From NCBI GenBank assembly GCA_017519975.1, contig JAFWRM010000006.1:1-33138 (forward strand): a DNA stretch of 33,138 bases. The letters are read 5' to 3'. This DNA comes from Oscillospiraceae bacterium. Lineage in GTDB: Bacteria > Bacillota > Clostridia > Oscillospirales > Oscillospiraceae. Positions within the stretch are counted from its first letter, which is position 1; the number at the start of each line of letters is the position of its first letter. Shown here one piece after another: positions 7,938-15,607 of this stretch. The notes below the pieces were generated by a model that was not told the DNA's origin, did no database searches, and worked only from the letters and a program-made list of their open reading frames with translations. The position numbers and the translations under genes were made by a program.

Positions 7938-8780
7938 ATGGCTAAGAAAACCATCATCACCGCGGCCGTGACCGGCGCATGGCCGAAAAAGGAAAACAAC
8001 CCCAACGTTCCCCTCACCCCGGAGGAGATCGCCGAGGACGTATACGACTGCTGGCTGGGCGGCGCTGCCGTGGCTCACCTGCACATGCGGGACGACGCCG
8101 GCAACGGCACCATGGACAAGGAGAAATTCCGCCGGACCGTGGAACTGCTCCGGTCCCGTCATCCGGACTGCAGCGTGATCCTGAACCTGACCACCTCCGG
8201 CGACCTGAACGCCACCGACGAGACCCGTCAGATCCATCTGAAGGAGCTTCGGCCCGAAATGGCTTCCTATGACTGCGGCTCCATGAACTGGATGAACTCT
8301 TCGCTGTTCCTCAACAGCCCTGCGTTTCTCGAAGAGCTGGGGCGGAACATGCAGGAATGGGGCGTGAAGCCGGAGATCGAGGCGTTCGATCCCGGCATGA
8401 TCGCCAACGCCGCCTATTATCTGAAAAAGGGTGTGCTGAAAGCCCCGCTGCACTTCCAGTTCTGCATGGGCTGCGCCAACGGGATCCCCGGCAGCATGAA
8501 AAACCTGCTGTTCATGAAGGAGACGATGGACGCCCTGTGTCCCGGTTCCACCTGGAGTTGCTTCGGCGTCGGTCGGTCCGCCATGGAGATGCTGTACGGA
8601 GCCGTGGCCCTGGGCGGTCACATCCGCGTAGGCATGGAGGATAACGTGCTGTACGCAAAGGGGCAGCCCGCCTCCAGCAACCGTCAGTTCGTGGAACGTG
8701 CCGTCCGGGTCGTGAAGGAATACGGCGGCGAGGTCGCCACCAGCGACGAAGCACGGGAGATCCTGGGGCTGGGCAAGTGA
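7938..8780 (+). CDS. BKACE-family beta-keto acid cleavage enzyme (Kce-like), candidate triacetate-cleaving enzyme
   Basis: 280 residues of the beta-keto acid cleavage enzyme family (formerly DUF849; type enzyme 3-keto-5-aminohexanoate cleavage enzyme). It begins with the family's ITAAVTGAWPKK and LTPEEIAED blocks. Metal ligands are recognisable as H47 and H49 in VAHLHMRD and E234 in RVGMED. The family condenses a beta-keto acid with acetyl-CoA to give acetoacetate and a new acyl-CoA. With triacetate as substrate the products would be acetoacetate and acetoacetyl-CoA, the last step of phloroglucinol breakdown. The gene starts 22 bp after the cyclase gene, and its stop overlaps the GTG of the zinc-ribbon gene. 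Substrate is inferred from context. Confidence 0.88.
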   Translation: MAKKTIITAAVTGAWPKKENNPNVPLTPEEIAEDVYDCWLGGAAVAHLHMRDDAGNGTMDKEKFRRTVELLRSRHPDCSVILNLTTSGDLNATDETRQIHLKELRPEMASYDCGSMNWMNSSLFLNSPAFLEELGRNMQEWGVKPEIEAFDPGMIANAAYYLKKGVLKAPLHFQFCMGCANGIPGSMKNLLFMKETMDALCPGSTWSCFGVGRSAMEMLYGAVALGGHIRVGMEDNVLYAKGQPASSNRQFVERAVRVVKEYGGEVATSDEAREILGLGK

Positions 8781-8968
8781 GCTGGGGGCCCTGCTGGATG
8801 TATTACCGGTGCCCGGACTGCGGCGCCAGATTCAAGCATGAGACCGGCGCCATCGCCGATCTCGGCGACAGATTCGGCCGCTGCCCGGACTGCGGACAGG
8901 AGGGCGTACTTACCGGGGAAGGCCCCGCCTCCCCGGATGACGCCGACTACGAAGAAGTGGACGAATGA
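8777..8968 (+). CDS. Small zinc-ribbon protein
   Basis: 63 residues from GTG 8777 (GTGA overlap with the BKACE stop), or 56 from ATG 8798 with GGGGG about 9 bp ahead; the sequence does not decide between them. Two CPDC knuckles (C12/C15 and C36/C39) are placed as in a rubredoxin-like zinc ribbon. An acidic tail (DDADYEEVDE) follows. It ends the catabolic operon immediately before a terminator. No enzyme motif is present. A role as a small regulator or protein-interaction module, or as an unrelated hitch-hiker, cannot be told apart. Confidence 0.65.
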   Translation: MSWGPCWMYYRCPDCGARFKHETGAIADLGDRFGRCPDCGQEGVLTGEGPASPDDADYEEVDE

Positions 8969-8969
8969 G

Positions 8970-9009
8970 AAAAAACGACCCCTGCCTGAAGGCGGAGGTC
9001 GTTTTTTTA
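8970..9009. terminator. Bidirectional terminator between the catabolic operon and glycyl radical enzyme 1
   Basis: AAAAAACGACC and GGTCGTTTTTTT flank an inner GCC/GGC stem with a TGAA loop. The A run on the left and the T run on the right allow use from both sides. It serves the rightward zinc-ribbon gene and the leftward radical enzyme, whose stop codon begins at 9018. Confidence 0.85.
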
Positions 9010-9017
9010 GAATCTTC

Positions 9018-11477
9018 TTACATGGACAGCTCAGTACGGGAGATCAGGTCGTTCTGCCCGGTGATGTGCAGCTCCACGAAGTAGGCGGAGAAGCCGGCCA
9101 CGCGGACCACCAGGTTCTTGTAGGACTCGGGATCCTTCTGGGCGTTCCGCAGCGTTTCCGCGGAGATCACGTTGATCTGCAGCTCCATGCCGCCCATCTC
9201 GAAATAGGTCTGGATCAGCTGGCTGAGCTTCAGAATGCCCTGTTCGCCCTGGATGCAGGTGGGGCTGAACTTCATGTTCATCAGCGTACCGCCGGGATAC
9301 TTGGTCTGATCCCAGGAGGCGCAGGAGACGGCAATGGCGGTGGGGCCGTTCTTATCCATCTGCTGCACCGGGGAGATGCCGTCGGCCAGCGGGACGCCGG
9401 CGCTGCGGCCGTCGGGCGTGGCGGCCGTCATCATGCCGAACATGACGTTGGCGGTCACCGGGAACATGGCCGCGGACCACTTCTGGCCGCGGGGGTTGGT
9501 GATGCTGTTGACGAGATTGGCGTATTCGTCGGTGATCAGAGAGGCGATGGAGTCGACCTCAGGCTTGCCGTTGCCGTAATGCAGCTCGGTGCTCTTGATG
9601 TATCTCTGCAGTTCCTCATAGCCGGCCCAGTTGTTCATCAGGGCGTCGTACAGCTCACGGGTCGTGCACTTTTTGGTATCGAAGCACAGGTGCTTGATCA
9701 TGAACAGGCTGTCCACGGTGTTGGACAGGCCGATGCCGGGCAGGCCGGAGGAGTTGTGCTTGGCGCCGCCCCACATGACGTCCTTGCCGGATTCCATGCA
9801 TCCGCCCATGGAGCAGGATACGACGGGCAGCGGCAGCAGCTCGCGGGTGGTGTACTCGGCGTTGTTCATGATGATGATGTGCCAGCGCAGGAAGAAGCGC
9901 ATCTGCTTCATGAAAGCGTCCATGACCTGCTCGAAGCTTTCCATCTCATACAGGTGGCCGGTGGCAAGTCCGGTGCGGTGCTCGATCTTCTTGCCTTCCT
10001 TGCCGTCCTTGCTCTCACCGAAGTTCAGGGGAGAGGGCACGCAGCCGTCGTTGATGGCCTGCCACACCACGTTGGGCAGGTTGAAGTAGGACACGGAACC
10101 GGTGCCGCCGCAGGCGGGCCAGTCGTTGCCGCATCCGCCCGGCTCCACGCAGCCGATGGGCGTATAGTTCCGGGCATCCTCCAGGGAGAAGCCGCGGTTC
10201 TTCATCATGGCGGGAATGATCACGTCGTCGTTCTCGAAGGTGGGCAGGCCGCCGCAGATCTTGGTGGTCTCGATGGCCGCCTCCCACAGCTCGGGAGGAG
10301 TGTTTTTATGGATGCGCAGGGACTGCGGGGGATCGTGCAGCACCAGACGGCTGACGGACTGCAGCATCATGTAGGTGACCTTGTTGGAGGCGTCGTTTCC
10401 GTCCTTGTCCACGCCGCCCATGCACATCATCTGGCCGGAGGTGTAGCCGGGGGCGGACTGGGTCGCGCCGAAGGACCAGGGCTTGTTCATCTCGGCTACC
10501 TTCAGGTAGAACATGTCCATCAGTTCCTGAGCCTGTTCCACGGTCAGCACGCCGTTGGCGATGTCCCGCTCGGCGAAGTCACCCAGATACTGGTCCACGC
10601 GGCCGAAGGTGATGCCGTGCATGTTGGCTTCCAGGCACAGGCAGGTCTGATACAGATACAGGCACTGAAGAGCCTCGTGGAAGCTGGAGCAGGGCTTCTC
10701 GAACACGGTATCCAGCACCCGCGCCATCTCCTCCAGTTCGGCCTTGCGGGCCGGATCGGTGCAGGCGGCGGCCTTCTCGGAAGCCAGAGCGGAATACCGC
10801 TTGGCAAAGGTGATCATGCCGTCGCAGACGATCTCCACCGCGCGGTAGAAGTTGTAACGGTCAACGTCCTCGCCCTGCATGAAGGTCTCCAGGATGGACT
10901 CCTGGTAACGTCTGGCCTCCTCGCGGATGGCGCCGAGGCCGACGCGGATGACCTTGTCGTAGCCCGTGGCGAAATGACCTACGGGCGTGTCGCTGATGCA
11001 CATGCGGCCGACCATGGTCACGCCGTTGAAGTCGTGAGGCGCATACTGCTCGGGATAATACGCCAGGGTCTTGGCGAAGGTGCTCTCGCCCTTGAGCCAG
11101 TAATCGATCGTGTCGGCCACATACTTCATGTCCTCATCGGAAATGTCGTACGGATCGATGCTGCGGGTCCGGATGGTGCCGCTGGCGACCTCGTCCTTGA
11201 TGAAGGATACGCAGTTTTCGGGATACAGGGCGCCGCCACGGTACTTGGCGGACTGATTGCCCACGATCACCTCGTCGTCGCCGATGCGGATGGGCAGATT
11301 CTCGAAGATCTCCTTCATGGCCTTCGCGCGGCGCAGGATGCCGTTGAGCTCGGGATGGTTCATGTAGAACTCGGTGAGGATGCGGTATCTGGCCGTACAG
11401 ACCTCGGGCTTCAGGTCACGGTAGTCCGCGCGCAGGCGGGTCACACGGTCGGTAAGGGGAAGCAGTGTCCAGCTCAT
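9018..11477 (-). CDS. Glycyl radical enzyme 1 (pyruvate formate-lyase superfamily, eliminase/decarboxylase-like)
   Basis: 819 residues, the usual size of non-PFL glycyl radical enzymes. It has a PFL-like domain (about 1-690) and a C-terminal glycine-radical domain. The thiyl cysteine is C443 in IGCVEPGG with the general-base-type E445. The radical glycine is G795 in RVAGFSAYF. CVE is shared by dehydratases, choline lyase and 4-hydroxyphenylacetate decarboxylase, while PFL itself has a Cys-Cys pair; so this is not PFL. The substrate class cannot be resolved by eye. GGAGGAG lies 9 bp before the ATG. It faces away from a second radical enzyme. Such enzymes need a radical-SAM activase, and none is encoded in the window. 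The adjacent trihydroxybenzene-type operon suggests an aromatic or polyol substrate. Confidence 0.9.
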   Translation of the reverse strand: MSWTLLPLTDRVTRLRADYRDLKPEVCTARYRILTEFYMNHPELNGILRRAKAMKEIFENLPIRIGDDEVIVGNQSAKYRGGALYPENCVSFIKDEVASGTIRTRSIDPYDISDEDMKYVADTIDYWLKGESTFAKTLAYYPEQYAPHDFNGVTMVGRMCISDTPVGHFATGYDKVIRVGLGAIREEARRYQESILETFMQGEDVDRYNFYRAVEIVCDGMITFAKRYSALASEKAAACTDPARKAELEEMARVLDTVFEKPCSSFHEALQCLYLYQTCLCLEANMHGITFGRVDQYLGDFAERDIANGVLTVEQAQELMDMFYLKVAEMNKPWSFGATQSAPGYTSGQMMCMGGVDKDGNDASNKVTYMMLQSVSRLVLHDPPQSLRIHKNTPPELWEAAIETTKICGGLPTFENDDVIIPAMMKNRGFSLEDARNYTPIGCVEPGGCGNDWPACGGTGSVSYFNLPNVVWQAINDGCVPSPLNFGESKDGKEGKKIEHRTGLATGHLYEMESFEQVMDAFMKQMRFFLRWHIIIMNNAEYTTRELLPLPVVSCSMGGCMESGKDVMWGGAKHNSSGLPGIGLSNTVDSLFMIKHLCFDTKKCTTRELYDALMNNWAGYEELQRYIKSTELHYGNGKPEVDSIASLITDEYANLVNSITNPRGQKWSAAMFPVTANVMFGMMTAATPDGRSAGVPLADGISPVQQMDKNGPTAIAVSCASWDQTKYPGGTLMNMKFSPTCIQGEQGILKLSQLIQTYFEMGGMELQINVISAETLRNAQKDPESYKNLVVRVAGFSAYFVELHITGQNDLISRTELSM

Positions 11478-11514
11478 AAAAATGGTCTCCTCCTGATCAA
11501 TATTTCGTTTTGTT

Positions 11515-11532
11515 CCGTGCCGTAACGCACGG
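11515..11532. repeat. Inverted repeat in the leader of glycyl radical enzyme 1
   Basis: CCGTGC-CGTAAC-GCACGG, a perfect 6-bp dyad with a 6-nt centre, lies between the -10 box and the start codon of the leftward radical enzyme. It could be an operator or a leader hairpin. No T run follows on the minus strand, so it is not an intrinsic terminator. Confidence 0.45.
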
Positions 11533-11546
11533 TCCTGTCTGATGCT

Positions 11547-11575
11547 ATTTTACCTTATATAAAAAACCGGAACAA
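11547..11575 (-). promoter_or_regulatory. Promoter of glycyl radical enzyme 1
   Basis: Read on the minus strand: TTGTTC (11575-11570), 17 bp, TAAAAT (11552-11547). The start codon is 70 bp downstream. The divergent region 11478-11811 (334 bp) holds this promoter, the dyad at 11515-11532, a CGGAC-CC-GTCCG dyad near 11658, and the promoter of the second radical enzyme. I see no convincing gene in it. Confidence 0.6.
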
Positions 11576-11735
11576 GTAAAAAAAGCCCGTCCGATTTCTC
11601 CCGCGCTCCGTCAACCTGCCCAAAGCTTCTTCACTTTTCTTCCTGTTTCAGCTCCGCGGACCCGTCCGGACATGAATCCATACGAGAACCGCATGGCCCT
11701 TTTCATGCCTGGGCCGTACGGCAGCGTACGCCTCG

Positions 11736-11765
11736 TTGACAGAGCGTCCGCGGGAATGGTATAAA
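11736..11765 (+). promoter_or_regulatory. Promoter of glycyl radical enzyme 2
   Basis: A perfect TTGACA (11736-11741) and TATAAA (11760-11765) are separated by 18 bp. The start codon is at 11812. Confidence 0.65.
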
Positions 11766-11811
11766 AAAGAAAAAGCCGCAGCCGCAAAACACTATGAACG
11801 GAGGTCGTCAC

Positions 11812-14265
11812 ATGTATCAGTTCAGAGCCGTTGAACCGCGGGTGGAAGCCTACCATCAGCGGGTAAGGGACCGGGTCTTCTGTCCCGATTCCGAGATCGC
11901 CATGATCACTACGGAGGCATTCAGAAAGTATGAGACCATGGTCCCCCTGATCCGCCACTGCCGGATCCAGTATGAGATCTGCGAGAAAATGACCCTTCGG
12001 GTGGAGGACGACTGTCTGTTCGTCTCCAACCGCAGCAAAAGCTTCAGCGGAAGCGGCCCCTCCGCCCTGTGGGGCGGCGCCGGCTGGATCCCCCGCATCG
12101 TGGGCACCGGTCAGTGGGGCGACGTGCAGGCCGACGGTTACTACCACAGCCCCGAGGACGAGATGCTGCAGTTCCGCGTCCACCCCGACGACGTGAAGGC
12201 TCTCCAGTCCATTGAGGAATTCTGGAAGACCCGCACCGTCACCGCCGTCGCCAACGCCTGGATGCCGGAGGGCTACGAGGATTTCTGCCGGCTGGAGGTC
12301 TGCAAGAACGTGCCCGGCGCCCCGGTCATGATGATGACCGCCGGCCATCTGACGCCCGGTTATCCCCGGCTTCTGAAAATGGGCATCCGCCGCATCCGCG
12401 AGTTCGCGCAGAAGTGGGTGGAGGAGCACCGGTACAATCTGATGGGCATTGACGTGCGGAAAAACCTGTTCTACGAGGGCGTCATCATCATGTGCGACGC
12501 GTTCTCTCTGCTCATCCGCCGCTACTCCGCCCTGTGCGCGGAGAAGGCCGCGCAATGCGCGGACCCCCGCCGGAAGGCCGAGCTGGAGGAGATGTCCGCC
12601 GGTCTGGCCAACATTTCCGAGAATGTGCCCGCCTCCTACTGGGAGGCCTGCCAGCTGATGATGCTGTATCAGCTTTTCCTGTTTGAGGAGAACCACTATC
12701 CCGCCCCCTCCTTCGGCCGCTTCGACCAGCTGACCTGGCCCTTCCTGAAGAAGGACCTGGAGGAGGGCCGTCTGGACATGGACCGCGCCCAGCTGATCAC
12801 GGACTATTTCTTCCTACATGCCAACACCGCGTACGGCGGCATCCCGGGCAAGGGTCTGGCGGAGACCACCGGCATTGGCAACACCTATCAGCACACCACC
12901 ATCGGCGGCGTCGATCCCGATACCGGCGAGGACGCCACCAATCCCGTCACCTACATGGTACTGGAGAGCGTGGGCCGCATCGGTCTGCACGACCCCACCG
13001 TGTCCCTCCGTGTGAACAGAAACACGCCCGACGAGCTGTGGGAGTGCGCGCTGCAGACCACAAAGCTGGTGGGCGGCCTGCCCCTGTACCAGAACGACGA
13101 AGTCATCATCCCCGCCGTCATGAAGGAGATGCACTTCGATCTGCACGACGCCAGGGATTACTGCTTCATCGGCTGTCAGGAGATCACCGGTCACGGCAAC
13201 GATTACTCCGCCGCCAACGGCATTTCTCCCCCGAACGCCAGCCTGCACTACGCCCCCCTGCTGGACATGGCCATCAACAACGGCGTGAACCCCTGGAATG
13301 GTCAGCAGGGCCCGGAACACACCGGCTACCTGTATGAGATGACCTCCATTGAGGAGGTAAGGGCCGCGATGAAGCGCCAGATCGAATTTGCCATGAAGGC
13401 GCAGGTCAGCTTTGACAACTATACCGAGTACCTCACCGCCCACTACGCCACCTGCGTCGGCCTTTCCATGTGCATGGAGGGCTGTCTGGAATCCGGCCTG
13501 GACGCCACCTGGGGCGGCGCCAAGTACAATTCCTACGGCGGCACCGGGACCGGCCTTGCCACCATCGCCGATTCTCTGACCACGATCAAGTACATGTGCT
13601 TCGACAAAAAGCTGTGCACCACCCGCGAGCTGTACGACGCCGTCATGGCCAACTGGGAGGGGTACGAGGATCTGCGGCAGACCATTCTGGCGGAGGTGCC
13701 CCATTTCGGCAACAACGATCCCTACGCCGACATGGAGATGAAATGGATCACCGACACGTACTACGAGGTCTGCAAAATGCTGTACAGCGAGCGGACGGAC
13801 AATTACAAGGCCGGCCTGTACGGCGCTTCCGATCACATCCGGCAGGGCAAGTCCGCCTGGGCCACGCCCGACGGGCGGAAGACGGGCGAACCCATCGCCG
13901 ACGCCTCCAGCCCCGCCCAGAGCCCGGATAAGAACGGTCCCACCGCCGTCATGCTCAGCGAGTGCTGCTTCGACCACAGCAAGTTCATGGACGGCCTCGC
14001 CCTGAACATCCGCATGCACCCGTCCGTCCTGTCCAATGAGGACGGCATCGCCAAGCTGCGCGACATGACGAAGACCTATTTCGACTGCCAGGGCATGGAG
14101 GTCCAGTACAACGTGGTGGACACCGAGACGCTGAAGGCGGCGCAGGCCGAGCCCGAAGCCTACCGGAATCTGGTGGTGCGCATCGCCGGCTATTCCGCTT
14201 ATTTCATCGAGCTGGGCCGGGATCTGCAGAACGACATCATCGCCCGCAGCGAGAACACCATCTGA
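11812..14265 (+). CDS. Glycyl radical enzyme 2 (pyruvate formate-lyase superfamily, unassigned type)
   Basis: 817 residues. ATG 11812 is chosen over an in-frame ATG at 11794 because GGAGG lies 7 bp before it. PFL-like domain, then the glycine-radical domain with G793 in RIAGYSAYF. The thiyl cysteine is C455 in FIGCQEITGHGND: the CxE pattern is kept (E457), but the usual CVEP is replaced by CQEI. This separates it from the best-known GCVEP dehydratases and decarboxylases. It is clearly paralogous to enzyme 1, sharing blocks such as the GGAK loop, the RELYDA and ATPDGR regions and the DKNGPTA motif, but is well diverged. It is monocistronic with its own promoter and terminator. No activase gene is present. 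Function unknown; dehydratase, lyase or decarboxylase chemistry is possible. Confidence 0.9.
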   Translation: MYQFRAVEPRVEAYHQRVRDRVFCPDSEIAMITTEAFRKYETMVPLIRHCRIQYEICEKMTLRVEDDCLFVSNRSKSFSGSGPSALWGGAGWIPRIVGTGQWGDVQADGYYHSPEDEMLQFRVHPDDVKALQSIEEFWKTRTVTAVANAWMPEGYEDFCRLEVCKNVPGAPVMMMTAGHLTPGYPRLLKMGIRRIREFAQKWVEEHRYNLMGIDVRKNLFYEGVIIMCDAFSLLIRRYSALCAEKAAQCADPRRKAELEEMSAGLANISENVPASYWEACQLMMLYQLFLFEENHYPAPSFGRFDQLTWPFLKKDLEEGRLDMDRAQLITDYFFLHANTAYGGIPGKGLAETTGIGNTYQHTTIGGVDPDTGEDATNPVTYMVLESVGRIGLHDPTVSLRVNRNTPDELWECALQTTKLVGGLPLYQNDEVIIPAVMKEMHFDLHDARDYCFIGCQEITGHGNDYSAANGISPPNASLHYAPLLDMAINNGVNPWNGQQGPEHTGYLYEMTSIEEVRAAMKRQIEFAMKAQVSFDNYTEYLTAHYATCVGLSMCMEGCLESGLDATWGGAKYNSYGGTGTGLATIADSLTTIKYMCFDKKLCTTRELYDAVMANWEGYEDLRQTILAEVPHFGNNDPYADMEMKWITDTYYEVCKMLYSERTDNYKAGLYGASDHIRQGKSAWATPDGRKTGEPIADASSPAQSPDKNGPTAVMLSECCFDHSKFMDGLALNIRMHPSVLSNEDGIAKLRDMTKTYFDCQGMEVQYNVVDTETLKAAQAEPEAYRNLVVRIAGYSAYFIELGRDLQNDIIARSENTI

Positions 14266-14288
14266 CCCTTTCGACCCCTGAACGCATC

Positions 14289-14325
14289 GCAGCGCCTTCC
14301 CCGCTCAGGGAAGGCGCTGCTTTCC
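14289..14325 (+). terminator. Terminator after glycyl radical enzyme 2
   Basis: A perfect 13-bp stem (14289-14301 with 14308-14320) with a 6-nt loop, followed by TTTCC. Strong stem, short T run. Confidence 0.75.
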
Positions 14326-14336
14326 ATGCATTATCT

Positions 14337-14366
14337 GAAAACGCCGGTGCGTGCACCGGCGTTTTC
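14337..14366. terminator. Bidirectional hairpin terminator for the leftward UroD-family gene
   Basis: AAAACGCCGGTGC-GT-GCACCGGCGTTTT is a 13-bp near-perfect palindrome 7 bp beyond the stop of the leftward UroD-family gene. A and T runs on both sides allow function in either direction. Confidence 0.75.
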
Positions 14367-14372
14367 CATCGT

Positions 14373-15449
14373 TTACCTGCTGTACAGGATGCGGGACTGC
14401 TTATAAACTTCCTTCCGGAACGCGTCCGTCAGGAATTCCGCGCCGCCCCGGTTGATGACTGAAGGCCGTCCGGGCCGGCAGTATTCCTTCACGAAGGCCC
14501 TGGCTCTCTCCCGCTGCTCCTCCACGGAGGTGGTTGCCGGATCGAAATAGTCCGGGATAACGCCGACGACGATCCGGTCGCCGTACTCCTCGTAGATGGC
14601 GCGCGCGTCGTTCATGGTCTGGCCGCTCCAGGTGTCCCATCCCGCCAGGATCATGTTGGGGACCTGCTTGCGGATCTGCCCGCAGGAGTGCAGCTCCGCA
14701 ATGCAGCCGCGGGCGTGGATATGATCGGTCACCTTCCGCATGGAGGGAACGATCATCTTCTCCACCAGCGCCGGGGAGAAGAAGGTCTCCTTCTGTGAGC
14801 CCCAGTCGTCGTGCATGTAAAAGGACGTGATCTCCGGGAAATAATCGAGGTAATGGTCGATGATGTCGATGTACAGATCGGCCAGGCGGTCGAAGAATTC
14901 CAGGATCAGCGGCTGCTGGTCCTCATCGAACAGCGCCATGATGGCGTTTTCGAAATCCATGAAGGAGATCAGACGCTCGAACCAGCCGGTCTGGATCCAG
15001 GTCTGCAGGGCGCGCGGCGTCTTCACGTAGTCCTTGTTCTCTTCCCTGCTTCCGGCCCAGTCCCAGGCGTCAACGTCCGGCCAGACGAGCTTCTCCTTCC
15101 AGTCGTACATGTCTTCCATGAAGGGGTTGCCGGGGCGTACCATGGAACCGCCGACCTGCGGCACATATTCCCATTCGATGCCGAACATGTCCTTCCCGCC
15201 GGCCATCGTATCGTTGTCGAAGGGCCTGGCCTCGAACACCATCCCGCGCACGGCGTTCTCCGGCATCACTCTTGGGGTGAAGATCTGGCACTCGTAACCC
15301 AGCATCTCCCACACCGGCTCGCGCTTTGCCAGCGTGGCCCGGACGTTTTCCGCCATGGTCACGGGAAAATCGTACAGTTCAAAGCTTCCCATCCGGGACG
15401 TCACGTGTCCTGTGACCTTCAGTTCGCTTTCGTTGAACGGATACTTCAT
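14373..15449 (-). CDS. UroD-family (uroporphyrinogen decarboxylase-like / MtaA-MtvB-type) protein 1
   Basis: 358 residues with a UroD-like TIM barrel. It keeps an HDDWGS block (213-218) and an H254-S-C256-G block where zinc-dependent methyltransferases of this superfamily carry metal ligands. True HemE has a different N-terminal substrate signature, and no haem genes lie nearby, so corrinoid methyltransferase or O-demethylase-type chemistry is more plausible than haem synthesis. No corrinoid protein gene is in the window, so a methyl acceptor would have to come from elsewhere. It has its own sigma-A promoter and AAAGGAG 8 bp before the ATG. It borders the radical-enzyme pair and has a diverged paralogue at 19207-20226. 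The exact substrate is unknown. Confidence 0.8.
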   Translation of the reverse strand: MKYPFNESELKVTGHVTSRMGSFELYDFPVTMAENVRATLAKREPVWEMLGYECQIFTPRVMPENAVRGMVFEARPFDNDTMAGGKDMFGIEWEYVPQVGGSMVRPGNPFMEDMYDWKEKLVWPDVDAWDWAGSREENKDYVKTPRALQTWIQTGWFERLISFMDFENAIMALFDEDQQPLILEFFDRLADLYIDIIDHYLDYFPEITSFYMHDDWGSQKETFFSPALVEKMIVPSMRKVTDHIHARGCIAELHSCGQIRKQVPNMILAGWDTWSGQTMNDARAIYEEYGDRIVVGVIPDYFDPATTSVEEQRERARAFVKEYCRPGRPSVINRGGAEFLTDAFRKEVYKQSRILYSR

Positions 15450-15487
15450 CTTGCTGCTCCTTTCGGCATTGCGCTTTCTCTGCCGTT

Positions 15488-15515
15488 ATTATACCCGCCT
15501 GCGCGCACATGTCAA
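15488..15515 (-). promoter_or_regulatory. Promoter of UroD-family gene 1
   Basis: On the minus strand: a perfect TTGACA (15515-15510), 16 bp, a perfect TATAAT (15493-15488). The start codon is 39 bp downstream. Confidence 0.75.
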
Positions 15516-15540
15516 TGCGTTCCGGCGCGTCCCTGTCTCC

Positions 15541-15590
15541 GGAGAAACGCGGAAGACCGGCCCCGGCCTCACGGCGCGGTCCGGTCTTCC
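15541..15590 (-). terminator. Hairpin after prfC, probable terminator
   Basis: A perfect 10-bp stem, GGAAGACCGG / CCGGTCTTCC (15551-15560 and 15581-15590), with a 20-nt loop stands 18 bp past the prfC stop. On the minus strand it is followed by GCGTTTCTCC, a weak T run. Confidence 0.5.
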
Positions 15591-15607
15591 CGTTCTTCCC
15601 TGCTTTC

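Noticed and set aside
5913-8780. Carnitine degradation (carnitine dehydrogenase plus dehydrocarnitine-cleaving BKACE)
   Set aside because: It explains two genes only. The SDR and cyclase-family hydrolase in the same operon have no role there, and no thioesterase or betaine gene is nearby.
8838-11525. An 895-codon open frame on the plus strand, antisense to glycyl radical enzyme 1
   Set aside because: It is the shadow of a GC-rich gene. It has no ribosome site or family motif, and the minus-strand frame carries the complete radical-enzyme signatures.
11672-11764. A 30-codon open frame upstream of glycyl radical enzyme 2
   Set aside because: It covers the -35 and -10 boxes of that gene and has no ribosome site.
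9018-14265. A glycyl-radical bacterial microcompartment locus
   Set aside because: No shell proteins (BMC domains), aldehyde dehydrogenase or phosphotransacylase genes are present, and the radical enzymes have no encapsulation-type N-terminal extension.
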